From Streptococcus sanguinis (GTDB taxonomy: Bacteria > Bacillota > Bacilli > Lactobacillales > Streptococcaceae), in contig CP040556.1 of NCBI GenBank assembly GCA_013378335.1, positions 2,046,001 to 2,110,000 of the forward strand: a stretch of DNA of 64,000 nt. Direction: 5' to 3'. The notes beneath the pieces were generated by a model, which saw nothing but the letters and a program-made list of their open reading frames with translations, did no database searches and was not told where the DNA came from. Made by a program: the position numbers and the translations under genes. Every line of letters begins with the position of its first letter. Positions within the stretch are counted from its first letter, which is position 1. This document shows, piece by piece, positions 53,905 through 63,682 of the stretch.

Positions 53905-54669
53905 ATGTTAGGGACATCTATATTATTAGGATTGATAGGAGTCTTTTGTATATTAGATTCTCGTTTGTTAGGGCGTTTAAATTTCGAAAGACCTTTAATT
54001 GTTAGTACTTTTGTTGGATTAGCCTTAGGCAATGTCAGTCAGGGTTTGATGATTGGAGCTTCGCTTGAGTTAATGGCCTTGGGTTTAGTTAATATTGGTG
54101 CAGCAGCTCCACCAGATATGAATATGGCAGCCATTATTGCCACAGCTTTTTCAATTCTTTCAAAAGCAAACGCTGAAACTGCTCTCACGATTGCTGTGCC
54201 TATTTCAGTATTAGGACAGTTATTAGGAATATTAATGAGAACAATTTTGTCAAATTTGACACACGTAGCTGATAGATTAATCGAAAAGGGGGAATATCAA
54301 AAGGCTCGAAATATACATATTGTCTGGGGAACCTTATTATATTCTATCATGTATTTCTTGCCTATCTTTCTAGCAGTATACTTTGGAACAGATGTAGTAA
54401 GTCAAATTGTTTCTTTAATTCCAAGTTGGTTAACCAATGGATTAAGTTTAGCCGCTAAGATATTACCAGCTTTTGGTTTTGCTTTATTATTACAAACTAT
54501 GTTAACAACAAAATTAGTGCCATTTTTACTATTAGGATTCTTAATCACTGCTTATTCTGGTTTAGGAGTAACAGGAGTAGCTCTTTTTGCTTGCTTAGTC
54601 GCTTACTTTATGGCAGATTTGAAATTTAAAAGAACTGCTGCTTCTGATACCATAAGCGATGATTTATAG
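53905..54669 (+). CDS. PTS mannose-family EIIC component
   Basis: A 254-residue membrane subunit with about six hydrophobic segments. Conserved features are LGNVSQGLMIGASLELMALG and NIGAAAPPDMNMAAIIATAF. Together with IID it forms the sugar channel. GGAGG precedes its start 12 nt after the IIB stop. Confidence 0.92.
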   Translation: MLGTSILLGLIGVFCILDSRLLGRLNFERPLIVSTFVGLALGNVSQGLMIGASLELMALGLVNIGAAAPPDMNMAAIIATAFSILSKANAETALTIAVPISVLGQLLGILMRTILSNLTHVADRLIEKGEYQKARNIHIVWGTLLYSIMYFLPIFLAVYFGTDVVSQIVSLIPSWLTNGLSLAAKILPAFGFALLLQTMLTTKLVPFLLLGFLITAYSGLGVTGVALFACLVAYFMADLKFKRTAASDTISDDL

Positions 54670-54680
54670 GGAGGTCCATT

Positions 54681-55496
54681 ATGACAAAAACTAGTAAAGA
54701 GAATAAAAAGAAATTTAGACAATTCTTTTGGCGCTCTTGGGCGATTCAAGCTTCTTGGAATTACGAGCGTCAGATGAATATGGGATTTTTATATGGAATT
54801 GCTCCAACACTAGAACGACTTTATCCAGACCCTAAAGATGATCAACGAAAGAAAGAAGCTTACCAGCGGCATATGGCTTATTATAATTGTACTCCTCAAA
54901 CAAGTGCATTTGCGTTGGGACTATCTGCGTCCATGGAGGAGCAATACGCTGCGAATCCCGCAGAGTTCAATCCTGATACAATCAACGCTATGAAAACGAG
55001 TTTAATGGGGCCTTTATCTGGTGTAGGAGACTCCTTCTTTCAAGGAACTGTTCGGGTTTTAGCATTTGGTTTGGGAATAAATCTAGCGCAACAAGGAAGT
55101 ATCCTTGGACCAATTTTAGCCATGTTAATCTCTTTTGTTCCATCTTATTTAGTGACCTACTATGGTGGAAAATTTGGTTATGAAATGGGGCAGAAATATC
55201 TAACCAAACTTTATAAGGAAGGATTAATGGACAAGGTCATGTATGTTTGTTCTATTGTTGGTTTGATGGTAATCGGATCAATGATTGCAAGTATGATTGG
55301 TATTACAACCCCTATTTCAACGGGTAAAACATTTGTTTTACAAAATATTTTAGATGGAATTATGCCACAAATGCTGCCACTAGCCTTAACTTTCCTAATG
55401 TATGGATTGTTAAAGAAAAAGGTTGGTATTGGATGGATGCTGACCATTTCAATTGTTGGTGGTATTTTGTTAAGTATTCTAGGTATTTTAGCTTAA
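54681..55496 (+). CDS. PTS mannose-family EIID component
   Basis: A 271-residue subunit: QFFWRSWAIQASWNYERQMN at the start, LMGPLSGVGDSFFQGTVRVL in the middle, and C-terminal membrane helices (MLTISIVGGILLSILGI). It completes the permease and is only distantly similar to the EIID at 42.2 kb, so the two systems are not recent duplicates. Confidence 0.92.
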   Translation: MTKTSKENKKKFRQFFWRSWAIQASWNYERQMNMGFLYGIAPTLERLYPDPKDDQRKKEAYQRHMAYYNCTPQTSAFALGLSASMEEQYAANPAEFNPDTINAMKTSLMGPLSGVGDSFFQGTVRVLAFGLGINLAQQGSILGPILAMLISFVPSYLVTYYGGKFGYEMGQKYLTKLYKEGLMDKVMYVCSIVGLMVIGSMIASMIGITTPISTGKTFVLQNILDGIMPQMLPLALTFLMYGLLKKKVGIGWMLTISIVGGILLSILGILA

Positions 55497-55528
55497 ATTA
55501 AAAACAATAAATAAAGGAGAATTTTTCA

Positions 55529-56494
55529 ATGAACCCAAAAGAAATTGTACAAGATGTTTTAAGTAAACATGATATCCATTCCGTTATATTTGTAGGCTGT
55601 GGTGCCTCCAAGTCAGACCTGTTCCCTGCTAAATATTTTCTAGAACGAAATGCTAAAAAGCTACAAATTAGTCATTATACTGCTAATGAATTTAATTACG
55701 CAACCCCAGCTAACCTTGGGCCACAAACAATTGTTATATCCGCATCACTTGGAGGAACCACTCCTGAAACTGTAGAGGCCAATCATGTCGCAAAAGAACA
55801 CGGGGCTCATGTGGTGAGTTTAACACGCTCAACGAATTCCCCTTTGACTAAAGAGGCCGATTATGTCATCATTCACGGTTTTTCTGAAAGCTATGCTGCA
55901 AAATTGCAAAAAACAGGCTACGCCCTTGAACTTGCGGTTGAATTACTCCAGCAAATTGAAGGGTATGAGTATTATGATGATATGGTAGAAGGTTTTAAAC
56001 ATATCTATGATCTATGTAATCAAGCTGCAACAACTGTTTTAAAAGATGCTCAAACATTTGCCAATCGGTACAAAGACGACCCTGTTATCTATGTCATGAG
56101 TAGCGGAGCAACAACGGAAGTAGCTTATTCTACATCTATTTGTTTGATGATGGAAATGCAGTGGATTCATTCAGGCACTTTCCATTCAGGCGAATTTTTC
56201 CACGGCCCATTTGAAATCGTTGATAAAGATGTTCCATTTATTTTATTAATGAATGAAGGAAGCACTCGTCCAATTGATGCGCGTGCCTTGACTTTCCTCC
56301 AACGTTTTGATGCGAAAGTCACAACTGTTGATGCCTTAGATCATGGCCTGTCTTCCGTTATTAAATCAACGGTTGTAGACTATTTTAATCCATTTGTTAT
56401 CACGGCCGTTTTCCGTGTCTATGCAGAGCAATTAGCTACTGCTAGAGAGCATCCTCTGACAAAACGCCGTTATATGTGGAAATTAGAATACTAA
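55529..56494 (+). CDS. SIS-domain phosphosugar isomerase or deglycase (FrlB/AgaS-like)
   Basis: A 321-residue protein with two SIS domains: IFVGCGASKSDLFPAKYFLE, VISASLGGTTPETVEANHVA and LTRSTNSPLTKEADYVI in the first, and VMSSGATTEVAYSTS and HSGEFFHGPFEIV in the second. The HSGEFFHGP motif and the C-terminal HPLTKRRYMWKLEY suit Amadori-product (fructosamine-6-phosphate) deglycases such as FrlB/GfrF, but amino-sugar isomerase is an alternative. Encoded directly after a mannose-type PTS, it should act on the phosphorylated sugar that PTS imports. Confidence 0.85.
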   Translation: MNPKEIVQDVLSKHDIHSVIFVGCGASKSDLFPAKYFLERNAKKLQISHYTANEFNYATPANLGPQTIVISASLGGTTPETVEANHVAKEHGAHVVSLTRSTNSPLTKEADYVIIHGFSESYAAKLQKTGYALELAVELLQQIEGYEYYDDMVEGFKHIYDLCNQAATTVLKDAQTFANRYKDDPVIYVMSSGATTEVAYSTSICLMMEMQWIHSGTFHSGEFFHGPFEIVDKDVPFILLMNEGSTRPIDARALTFLQRFDAKVTTVDALDHGLSSVIKSTVVDYFNPFVITAVFRVYAEQLATAREHPLTKRRYMWKLEY

Positions 56495-56508
56495 TAAAGA
56501 GATAGTCT

Positions 56509-57125
56509 ATGATAAATGGTGTGATTTTTGATATGGATGGCGTGCTAATAGATAGTGAACCGGCTTATCTTGAAAGACGAATTCATTTTTGTAAAGCTTA
56601 TCATATTGCCCCAAAACATACAGAACTTGAGGATTTCATTGGTGAGACTAATACAAATATTTGGCGTAAACTAATTCCAGATGATTTAAATACCCCTTGG
56701 CTGAAAAATGAATACAAAAAATATCAACAGGAAATCCAATCAATTACCTAAAGATTCTGAACCCCGATGTTAAAGAAGTCTTTGAAGAACTAAAAAAACG
56801 AGATAAAAAAATTGCTATTGCTTCTTCATCTCCCAAACAAGAGATTGAACGAATGGTCAACTCAACTGGCCTTCGTCCGTATATTGACTATATTATTAGC
56901 GGAGAAGAATTTAAAAAAAGCAAACCTAATCCTGAAATTTATTTAGTTACTAAAAAAATTCTCGGAGGTGGGGAGTATTTGGCGATTGAAGACTCTCCGA
57001 TAGGCATACTGGCAGCAAAACAGGCAGAATTATATACGCTTGCCTTACGCCAAGTCACTATACTTGATCAAAGTCAAGCGGATGCCGTTATTAACTCTTT
57101 ACAAGAAATTTTTCAATTTATTTAA
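56509..57125 (+). pseudogene. HAD-family phosphatase/phosphomutase, frameshifted
   Basis: A beta-phosphoglucomutase-like HAD protein. Motif I is VIFDMDGVLIDSEPAY, the second part has AIASSSPKQEIERM, KSKPNPEIYL and LAIEDSPIGILAAKQ (motif IV). The frame breaks at TCAATTACCTAA (56739-56750). Adding one T at 56744-56745 gives SIYLKILNPDVKEVFEELKK and one 205-residue frame to 57125. As read, the N-terminal 80 residues are cut off from the catalytic second half. Last gene of the GntR-controlled PTS operon, probably acting on the same sugar phosphate. Confidence 0.85.
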
Positions 57126-57142
57126 CATTTTCTTCTTCCTTT

Positions 57143-57150
57143 TACGAATG
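57143..57150 (+). promoter_or_regulatory. Cin-box (SigX/ComX promoter) of ssbB
   Basis: TTTTTTACGAATG-like context: TACGAATG differs from the competence combox TACGAATA at the last base, follows a T-rich stretch, and lies 20 bp before the ssbB start. Confidence 0.75.
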
Positions 57151-57170
57151 TAATAGTAGGAGGAAATTAC

Positions 57171-57566
57171 ATGTACAATAAAGTCATTATTATCGGTCGC
57201 TTGACGGCCACACCAGAATTGCACAAAACAAGCAATGAAAAATCTGTCACACGCGCAACGATTGCGGTCAATCGCCGTTACAAGGATCAAAATGGTGAGC
57301 GCGAAGCAGACTTCATTAATATCGTCCTTTGGGGCAAATCAGCTGAGACTCTAGCTAGTTATGCCAGCAAAGGAAGCTTAATTTCTCTGGACGGCGAATT
57401 ACGGACCCGTCGTTATGAGAAAGATGGCGTAACTCACTATGTCACAGAAGTGCTTGGTCATGGTTTCCAACTTCTTGAAAGTCGTGCCCAGCGGGCTATT
57501 CGTGAAAATAATTCTGGGGCTGATTTAGCTGATCTAGTCTTGGAAGAAGAGGAACTTCCTTTCTAA
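57171..57566 (+). CDS. ssbB: Competence-type single-stranded DNA-binding protein
   Basis: A 131-residue SSB: OB fold MYNKVIIIGRLTATPELHKT, FINIVLWGKSAETLASYASK, DGELRTRRYEKDG, and a short tail ending DLVLEEEELPF, the acidic tip that recruits partners. Length and sequence match streptococcal SsbB, which protects incoming DNA during transformation, rather than the longer essential SsbA. The cin-box and AGGAGG ribosome site upstream support late-competence expression. Confidence 0.92.
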   Translation: MYNKVIIIGRLTATPELHKTSNEKSVTRATIAVNRRYKDQNGEREADFINIVLWGKSAETLASYASKGSLISLDGELRTRRYEKDGVTHYVTEVLGHGFQLLESRAQRAIRENNSGADLADLVLEEEELPF

Positions 57567-57597
57567 AACTCCCACTTTTCCTTTCTTTTCTATTAAG

Positions 57598-57628
57598 AAC
57601 CTTGGCTGAAAAGCCTTGGGTTTTTTTA
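57598..57628 (+). terminator. Terminator of ssbB
   Basis: ACCTTGGCT and AGCCTTGGGT pair around GAAA and are followed by seven T. Confidence 0.82.
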
Positions 57629-57745
57629 TTGTTCTATTTTAAAATTCTTCTTCTGATTGCTTGTTTTTATTTATCTTCAAATACTACTTTTGCTCCCAAA
57701 AATGTCTCTTTTTTGTTATAATGCTTAGCAGAGGTGAAAATATAC

Positions 57746-59230
57746 ATGAAAAAAATTGCTTTTGATTCTGAGAAATACTTAAACCTGCAGCGCGACCATA
57801 TCTTGGAGCGCATTAATCAATTTGAGGGCAAACTTTACATGGAATTCGGCGGTAAAATGCTGGAAGACTTCCATGCTGCCCGCGTCCTGCCAGGCTATGA
57901 ACCGGACAATAAAATCAGATTGCTCAAAGAGCTCAAGGACCAAGTAGAGATTGTCATTGCTATCAATGCCAACAACATTGAGCATTCTAAGGCGCGTGGG
58001 GATTTGGGCATTTCCTATGACCAGGAAGTGTTGCGACTAATCGATACCTTTAACGAGCTGGATATTTATGTAGGCTCAGTGGTTATCACCCAGTATTCTG
58101 GCCAGCCGGCAGCTGACCTCTTCCGCAGCCAGTTGGAAAAAAATGGCATCGACTCCTACATCCACTATCCTATCAAGGGCTATCCGACCGACATGGACCA
58201 TATCATCTCACCTGAAGGTATGGGGAAAAACGACTACATCAAAACCAGCCGTAATCTAGTCGTTGTTACCGCACCTGGTCCTGGTTCTGGGAAGTTAGCT
58301 ACTTGCTTGTCCAACATGTACCACGACCAAATCAATGGCATCAAATCAGGCTATGCCAAGTTTGAAACCTTCCCAGTTTGGAATCTGCCCCTGCACCATC
58401 CGGTCAATTTAGCTTATGAGGCAGCGACAGCCGACTTGGACGATGTCAACATGATTGATCCTTTCCATCTGCAAACTTATGGCAAGACTACAGTCAACTA
58501 CAACCGTGATATTGAAATTTTCCCAGTCCTCAAGCGTATGCTAGAGCGCATCCTTGGAAAATCACCTTATGCATCCCCAACGGATATGGGCGTCAACATG
58601 GTCGGCTTTGCCATTGTAGATAATGAGGCAGCTATCGAGGCATCTCAACAGGAAATCATCCGTCGCTACTACCAGACTATTCTGGACTTCAAGGCAGAGC
58701 GCGTTTCTGAATCTGCTGTCAAGAAAATCGAACTCTTGATGAACGATCTGGGTATCACACCGCTGGACCGTAAGGTAACAGTTGCTGCGCGTGCTAAGGC
58801 TGAAAGCACTGGTGAGCCAGCTCTGGCCTTGGAATTGCCAAACGGTGACATCGTAACTGGTAAGACCTCTGAACTCTTTGGTCCTACGGCAGCTGTATTG
58901 ATTAATGCTATTAAGAAATTAGCCAATATTGCCAAAGAGACCAAGCTGATTGAGCCTGAGTATGTCAAGCCAATCCAAGGCCTGAAAATCAATCATCTGG
59001 GCAGCCGCAATCCTCGCCTCCACTCAAACGAAATCTTGATGGCTCTGGCAATCACAGCCATGGAAAATCAAGATGCGGCAAATGCCATGCAGCAACTCGG
59101 TAATCTCAAGGGCAGCGAGGCCCACTCCACCGTCACTCTGACTGATGAAGACAAAAACGTCCTGCGTAAGTTAGGCATCCATGTAACCATGGACCCCGTT
59201 TACCAGTATGACCGGCTGTATAGGAAATAA
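57746..59230 (+). CDS. DUF1846-family protein
   Basis: A 494-residue soluble protein: [20 protein letters not shown] at the start, then the conserved [40 protein letters not shown] and [23 protein letters not shown]1846 proteins have an ATP/P-loop-like N-terminal domain (GPGSGK here) and a separate C-terminal domain; their metabolic role is not established. A GTG 12 nt upstream is in frame but overlaps the GAGGTG ribosome site, so ATG at 57746 is used. Confidence 0.9.
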   Translation: MKKIAFDSEKYLNLQRDHILERINQFEGKLYMEFGGKMLEDFHAARVLPGYEPDNKIRLLKELKDQVEIVIAINANNIEHSKARGDLGISYDQEVLRLIDTFNELDIYVGSVVITQYSGQPAADLFRSQLEKNGIDSYIHYPIKGYPTDMDHIISPEGMGKNDYIKTSRNLVVVTAPGPGSGKLATCLSNMYHDQINGIKSGYAKFETFPVWNLPLHHPVNLAYEAATADLDDVNMIDPFHLQTYGKTTVNYNRDIEIFPVLKRMLERILGKSPYASPTDMGVNMVGFAIVDNEAAIEASQQEIIRRYYQTILDFKAERVSESAVKKIELLMNDLGITPLDRKVTVAARAKAESTGEPALALELPNGDIVTGKTSELFGPTAAVLINAIKKLANIAKETKLIEPEYVKPIQGLKINHLGSRNPRLHSNEILMALAITAMENQDAANAMQQLGNLKGSEAHSTVTLTDEDKNVLRKLGIHVTMDPVYQYDRLYRK

Positions 59231-59235
59231 AAAAA

Positions 59236-59267
59236 ACAAGTCCTGGAAACATATTCCAAGGGCTTGC
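59236..59267 (+). terminator. Possible terminator of the DUF1846 gene
   Basis: CAAGTCCTGGAA and TTCCAAGGGCTTG pair imperfectly; the T-run is poor. Confidence 0.5.
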
Positions 59268-59285
59268 TTATATAGTCATTTAATT

Positions 59286-59390
59286 TATACTCTTCGAAAA
59301 TCAAAAGCATGCTTCGTTAACTCGCTTTGCTGTACGCCCGTGCTACCTGTAGCTCGTTACCTAGTCTGTTTTTGATTTTCACTGAACATT
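59286..59390. repeat. RUP-like miniature repeat
   Basis: About 105 bp with inverted ends: TATACTCTTCGAAAATCAAA at the left and, at the right, TTTGATTTTCACTGAACATT. This end pair and size match the streptococcal RUP-type repeat, a nonautonomous element thought to be moved by a transposase. Confidence 0.75.
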
Positions 59391-59584
59391 AACCGTTGCT
59401 ACACCGTTAGCTCGCCTTGCTTCAACAGATTGGGAAGTTTTTTAAGTCTGTGGATAAGCTGTCGAAGTTTATACAGCAATGTCACACCAATAAATACCAC
59501 CCCTGTTGTTAGTTGATTTTATTTAACAAAAAAGCCCATTTTGTGTACACTGCAAGTGAATAAAAAAGCAGAGAGGTACACCAG

Positions 59585-60238
59585 ATGGATACTTTCCATT
59601 ATACACCGAATCATCGTCTTCAACTCAGTATGCCCACGGCTTTGTAAAATCTGCCGTGACTTATATCAAAAAGTTGCACCTAATGAGCTGGTTCACCGCA
59701 AGAATGTAGAACAATGCAAGGTTTCAGATGTTTCTGTTTTGACCTTGATGCTGTTTCAAGCAGAAATTATCAGGCTAACTTCTTGAATAAGGTGCCCAAC
59801 ATCGGCTACTGCGCTTCTAAAAACATGTACTACTATGGTTTGAAAGTATATTGGCAGTAACAGAGTCGGGCTATATTTTGGATTATCCGGTCACCCCTGC
59901 CTCAATCCATGATATTCAGGCAGCAGAAGAATTGCTGGATATGATTCCTTATTCTACTGTTTTGGCTGACTTGGGATACCTAGGTAAAGAGATGAAAGAA
60001 CGCCTGGATGCAAGCAAAGGGGATTCATATCTGTACGCCCGCTTCGTAAGAACCTGGAAGGCGCTGTTGAGCACAATAATCCTGCAATTTAGCCATCTAA
60101 AGAACTCTTGAAACTCGAATCTTTGTCCTAAATGCAAAGTTCGACATTAAGCATCCGCTTGCTCGGGCTTTAGCAGGATTGCAATTGGCGATTGAACAGA
60201 CTCTTTTGCCCTACAATTTAGGATTCTTTAACATCTAG
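59585..60238 (+). pseudogene. IS982-family transposase remnant
   Basis: Pieces of one transposase occur in different frames: MDTFHYTPNHRLQLS, ICRDLYQKVAPNELVHRKNV, then VTESGYILDYPVTPASIHDI, VLADLGYLGKEMKERLDASK, and FDIKHPLARALAGLQLAIEQ ending PYNLGFFNI. The conserved D of DLGYLG and the E of IEQT remain, but several frameshifts and internal losses make it dead. It lies beside the RUP-like repeat, so this intergenic region has taken several insertions. Confidence 0.8.
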
Positions 60239-60449
60239 CAACACAAGAAACTGTCTTATTTTTCTCTAAATTAAAGTTCATTTGTATCATTAAGATACGC
60301 CTTTTCTTTTTATCAGAATAATTTTTGCTTGGGTTCTTTTGGAATATTGAATAGGTTTAATGGTTGTACGTAAACAAAAAAACGGTTATCTATCTCTCCT
60401 ATACTTAAGATAGATAAAAACCAGTTCAATGAGGCTGGTCGTAATTACT
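60239..60449. other. Intergenic stretch, nothing definite
   Basis: No coding frame. A short hairpin (ACCAG with CTGGT, about 60420-60445, minus strand, then TTTTTATC) may terminate lctO. Confidence 0.4.
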
Positions 60450-61586
60450 TCAGTAAAGCTTCAACTCATGCGGATCCGCTGCAAAGGTAGGACCGTAAGG
60501 GTTATGGCGTAGTTTGAAGTGTTTGATATCTTCAATGGTCTGGGTTCCGGACAGCTGCATGACGATTTTGAGCTCGTCATTAAGGTGTTCAAAGACCTGA
60601 CGAACACCGACACTACCGCCTAGGGCCAGTCCGTAGATGACCGGCCGGCCAATGGCAACTAAGTCAGCTCCGGAAGCCAAAGCCTTAAAGATATGCTGGC
60701 CGCGGCGGACGCCAGAGTCAAAGACAATAGGCACGCGCTTATCAACCGTTTCAGCCACTTCTTGCAGGGAGTCAAAGGTAGCAGGTCCGCCATCAATCTG
60801 ACGGCCGCCGTGGTTACTCACCCAGATACCGGATGCCCCAGCATCCAGAGAGCGCTCCACATCCTCTCGGCATTGCGATCCCTTGACGTAAACAGGCAGA
60901 CCGGAGTAGGCTGCAATAAATTCCACATCGCGAGGTGATAGTTTTTGCTTGGCTGAATTATAGACAAAGTCCATGGTCTTGCCGGCTCCTTCTGGCAGGT
61001 ATTCCTCAACAATCGGCATGCCAACGGGAAAGACAAAGCCATTGCGCTTGTCAACTTCCCGATTGCCACCGACAGTGGCATCAGCAGTCAGGACGATAGC
61101 TTTGTAGCCCAGAGCCTTGACTCGGTCCATGATATGGCGGTTAATGCCATCATCCTTGCTAAAGTAAAATTGGAACCAATGCGGAGTCCCCTGCAAGGCC
61201 TCAGTCACCTCAGGCAGGTCAACCGTCGAGTAAGAGCTGATGGTATAGAGGGAACCAAATTCATGTACTCCTTTGGCTGTTGCAACTTCTCCCTGCTCAT
61301 TGGCTAACTTGTGGGCTGCAACCGGTGCCATGATAATTGGTGAGGACAGCTTGTCCCCGTCAAATTCGATTTCGGTGCTGGGATTTTCCACATTGCGCAG
61401 GATGTGAGGCACGATTAGCTTGTGGTTAAAAGCCCGGATATTCTCTCTGAGGGTAAATGTATCCTCAGCACCGCTAGCAATATAGCCAAAAGCTGCTTTT
61501 GGAATAACCCTCTGGGCCATACGCTCCAGATCATGAGTATCAATAAAATCCACCGGACCTTCAGCATTGCTTGTTTTATAAGTCAT
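60450..61586 (-). CDS. lctO: L-lactate oxidase, FMN-dependent
   Basis: A 378-residue alpha-hydroxy-acid oxidase that converts L-lactate and O2 to pyruvate and H2O2. The FMN-binding and catalytic segments are visible: PIIMAPVAAHKLAN, FQFYFSKD, VLTADATVGGNRE, VYVKGSQCREDVE, the catalytic His in SGIWVSNHGGRQIDGGP, and VFDSGVRRGQHIFKALASGA with GRPVIYGLALGG. With SpxB-type enzymes elsewhere, LctO supplies H2O2 used against competitors. ATG at 61586 has GGAGGA upstream; a frame extension to 61631 lacks one. Confidence 0.94.
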   Translation of the reverse strand: MTYKTSNAEGPVDFIDTHDLERMAQRVIPKAAFGYIASGAEDTFTLRENIRAFNHKLIVPHILRNVENPSTEIEFDGDKLSSPIIMAPVAAHKLANEQGEVATAKGVHEFGSLYTISSYSTVDLPEVTEALQGTPHWFQFYFSKDDGINRHIMDRVKALGYKAIVLTADATVGGNREVDKRNGFVFPVGMPIVEEYLPEGAGKTMDFVYNSAKQKLSPRDVEFIAAYSGLPVYVKGSQCREDVERSLDAGASGIWVSNHGGRQIDGGPATFDSLQEVAETVDKRVPIVFDSGVRRGQHIFKALASGADLVAIGRPVIYGLALGGSVGVRQVFEHLNDELKIVMQLSGTQTIEDIKHFKLRHNPYGPTFAADPHELKLY

Positions 61587-61800
61587 AAATCTTCCTCCTA
61601 GTTCCTTAGAGCAAGCGATTTTATTAACCAAACACAGCTAACCTTATGAGGTAAACGAAAAGACCTAGAGCCTTTCTTTTAGCAATGAAACGACGAAGTC
61701 GCTTGCTTTTGTGCCAACCACTTAAAGTGGACTGACTCAATATATGGTTTCCGAACAAGTCTGTTAAACTAAGGTTATAAGCTTAATAATTAATTTCCCC

Positions 61801-63093
61801 CTAATCATCATCTAAGTCCTTTAAATTAACTTGATCCACAAATTTTCCTTCAACTATTACACATTTAATATCCTTGATATTTTCCATACTGTCCAAAGGA
61901 TTTTGATTGAGAAGCAATAAATCAGCTTTCATGCCCACCTGTATCTTCCCAATATTATCGCTAATCAAATTAGAATTAAAGAAAGTTACAGTCTTAAGGA
62001 TATCAACTCTATCTATCCCAATTTCTTCCCAATAAACCATTTCATCATGAAGACTAAATCCCGGTACAATTGAAGGATTTGGAGTATCCGTTCCCATAAG
62101 TAACTTAACTCCTGAATCACTCATTTTTTTAAGTATACAATTTAATTTATTTATCGCTTCTTTGACCCTTCCCTTGCTAACACTATTTAAATCAAGCTTT
62201 AAGGATTCCTGCATGTATTTCTTTCCAAATAAATAGCCTACTTTAGATTTCATTTGTTCTAAATATTTATGGTAAGGCATCACCGTGCTCATAAATTTCA
62301 AATTAGGCTCCTTTATCATTCTATCAGGATCCAATAATCTACTTACAGTTAGGATAGTCGGACATAAATAAGCCTTGTTCTTTTTAAATAATTCTATAAT
62401 AACTTCCAGCTGCTTATCAGTCACATTTTCAAGTTTTTGATAAAGATTTGCTGAACAAGAATTATCAACATTTAATACATTAGATATATGTTCAATAGTT
62501 TTCACACCTGCTTTAAGTTGCTTTTCAGTTGTAATATTAGGGTTATCAATTGCCACATAAAGATTTTCTTCATTAGATATTTTTACAATATTTCTTAATA
62601 ACCGTTCATCAATATTTTTATAGACTTTAATAAAGTCTACTCCTTCTGATTTTAAAGATTTTATATTTTCTTTTGCCTCTTCCTCAGTATCAATTAGTCT
62701 ACTGAACTGCCAAGTAATTGGCCAACAATCCAATATCGGACCAGAAAAAGAAATTTTAATATTGAAATTTCTTTCACACCATTTTCGTGCATATTGAATA
62801 GCCTCAACACTATTTCCTGTATCTCTAACAGAAGTAATTCCTCTTGAAACAAGCAAATTTAAAAAATTTTCAATAGGCAAATATGGATTAACTCCTAGAA
62901 AACGTTCACTATATCCAGTTATATGAACATGGGCATCAATGAGACCAGGCATAAGAAAATTACACGTTATTATATTTTTTTTAGCATAATTGGTATCAAT
63001 AAAATCCTCGTCGCCTATATATCTAATCTCCTTTATAAATTTCCCATCTATTACAACACATACATTTTCATATATTTTTAATCCATCAAACAT
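61801..63093 (-). CDS. Amidohydrolase-superfamily protein (imidazolonepropionase/prolidase-like)
   Basis: A 430-residue metal-dependent hydrolase fold. Seen: the HxH in LIDAHVHITGY, the carbamylated-Lys position in VDFIKVYKNID, a His in GVKTIEHISN, and the catalytic Asp in LMGTDTPNPS. The segment LYVAIDNPNITTEK has Asp where relatives have a metal-binding His (VAVHAH), so activity or metal use may differ. The better ribosome site (GGAGGAG) precedes an ATG at 63119, overlapping the upstream stop as TAATG, but that ATG is out of frame unless one A is added to the A6 run at 63093-63098. Low GC; operon with two CPBP genes. Confidence 0.8.
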   Translation of the reverse strand: MFDGLKIYENVCVVIDGKFIKEIRYIGDEDFIDTNYAKKNIITCNFLMPGLIDAHVHITGYSERFLGVNPYLPIENFLNLLVSRGITSVRDTGNSVEAIQYARKWCERNFNIKISFSGPILDCWPITWQFSRLIDTEEEAKENIKSLKSEGVDFIKVYKNIDERLLRNIVKISNEENLYVAIDNPNITTEKQLKAGVKTIEHISNVLNVDNSCSANLYQKLENVTDKQLEVIIELFKKNKAYLCPTILTVSRLLDPDRMIKEPNLKFMSTVMPYHKYLEQMKSKVGYLFGKKYMQESLKLDLNSVSKGRVKEAINKLNCILKKMSDSGVKLLMGTDTPNPSIVPGFSLHDEMVYWEEIGIDRVDILKTVTFFNSNLISDNIGKIQVGMKADLLLLNQNPLDSMENIKDIKCVIVEGKFVDQVNLKDLDDD

Positions 63094-63118
63094 TTTTTAC
63101 AAAATATACTTGTTTCCA

Positions 63119-63682
63119 TTAGCTCCTCCCTCCATTTCGCTTTAAAACGCAATAGTTAAAAGACATATGCAACATTAAACACAGTAATAAATTATTACTC
63201 AATAAATATAATCCCCCAATGAAGACTCCAATTATAGATTTTATGAAAACTTCCTTCATTCCTCCAAAATAATGAAATATACCAAAACTTAATGCAGATA
63301 TAACCAATGAATATAATTTATTGACTTCATAATAATTAATTAAATAGCTTATAAGAATGAATCTAAAAATGATTTCCTCAATAATTGGCATAAATAGAAT
63401 TATTTTTATGTTTTTTTGTATATAACTAGGCAACAACTTATATTTACTAATTACTAAAATTGCTGATAAGACTATTAATGAGAACCCATATAATATTGCT
63501 GAAACATTATTTTCTAATAAAATTTTTAAAGAGAGTAATATACAAATCACCAAACTACAAAAGAAAAACAGCTGATTATACCATTCAAAATCATTATCTT
63601 TATTAAATTTAATCAAAAAAATGTTAAAAATGAAATTAACTAATGGGATTAAAAATGTAAACAGTACTATCATAAAATTCAA
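63119..63682 (-). CDS. CPBP-family intramembrane metalloprotease
   Basis: A 187-residue membrane protein with about six hydrophobic segments and full CPBP motifs: PIIEEIIFRFILI (EExxxR), FGIFHYFGG (FxxxH) and LHMSFNYC (HxxxN). It overlaps the upstream CPBP gene by 4 nt and its stop overlaps the presumed start of the amidohydrolase, so the three are one translationally coupled operon. Such paired proteases occur in peptide (bacteriocin or pheromone) processing and immunity loci; no precursor is seen in the window. Confidence 0.82.
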   Translation of the reverse strand: MNFMIVLFTFLIPLVNFIFNIFLIKFNKDNDFEWYNQLFFFCSLVICILLSLKILLENNVSAILYGFSLIVLSAILVISKYKLLPSYIQKNIKIILFMPIIEEIIFRFILISYLINYYEVNKLYSLVISALSFGIFHYFGGMKEVFIKSIIGVFIGGLYLLSNNLLLCLMLHMSFNYCVLKRNGGRS

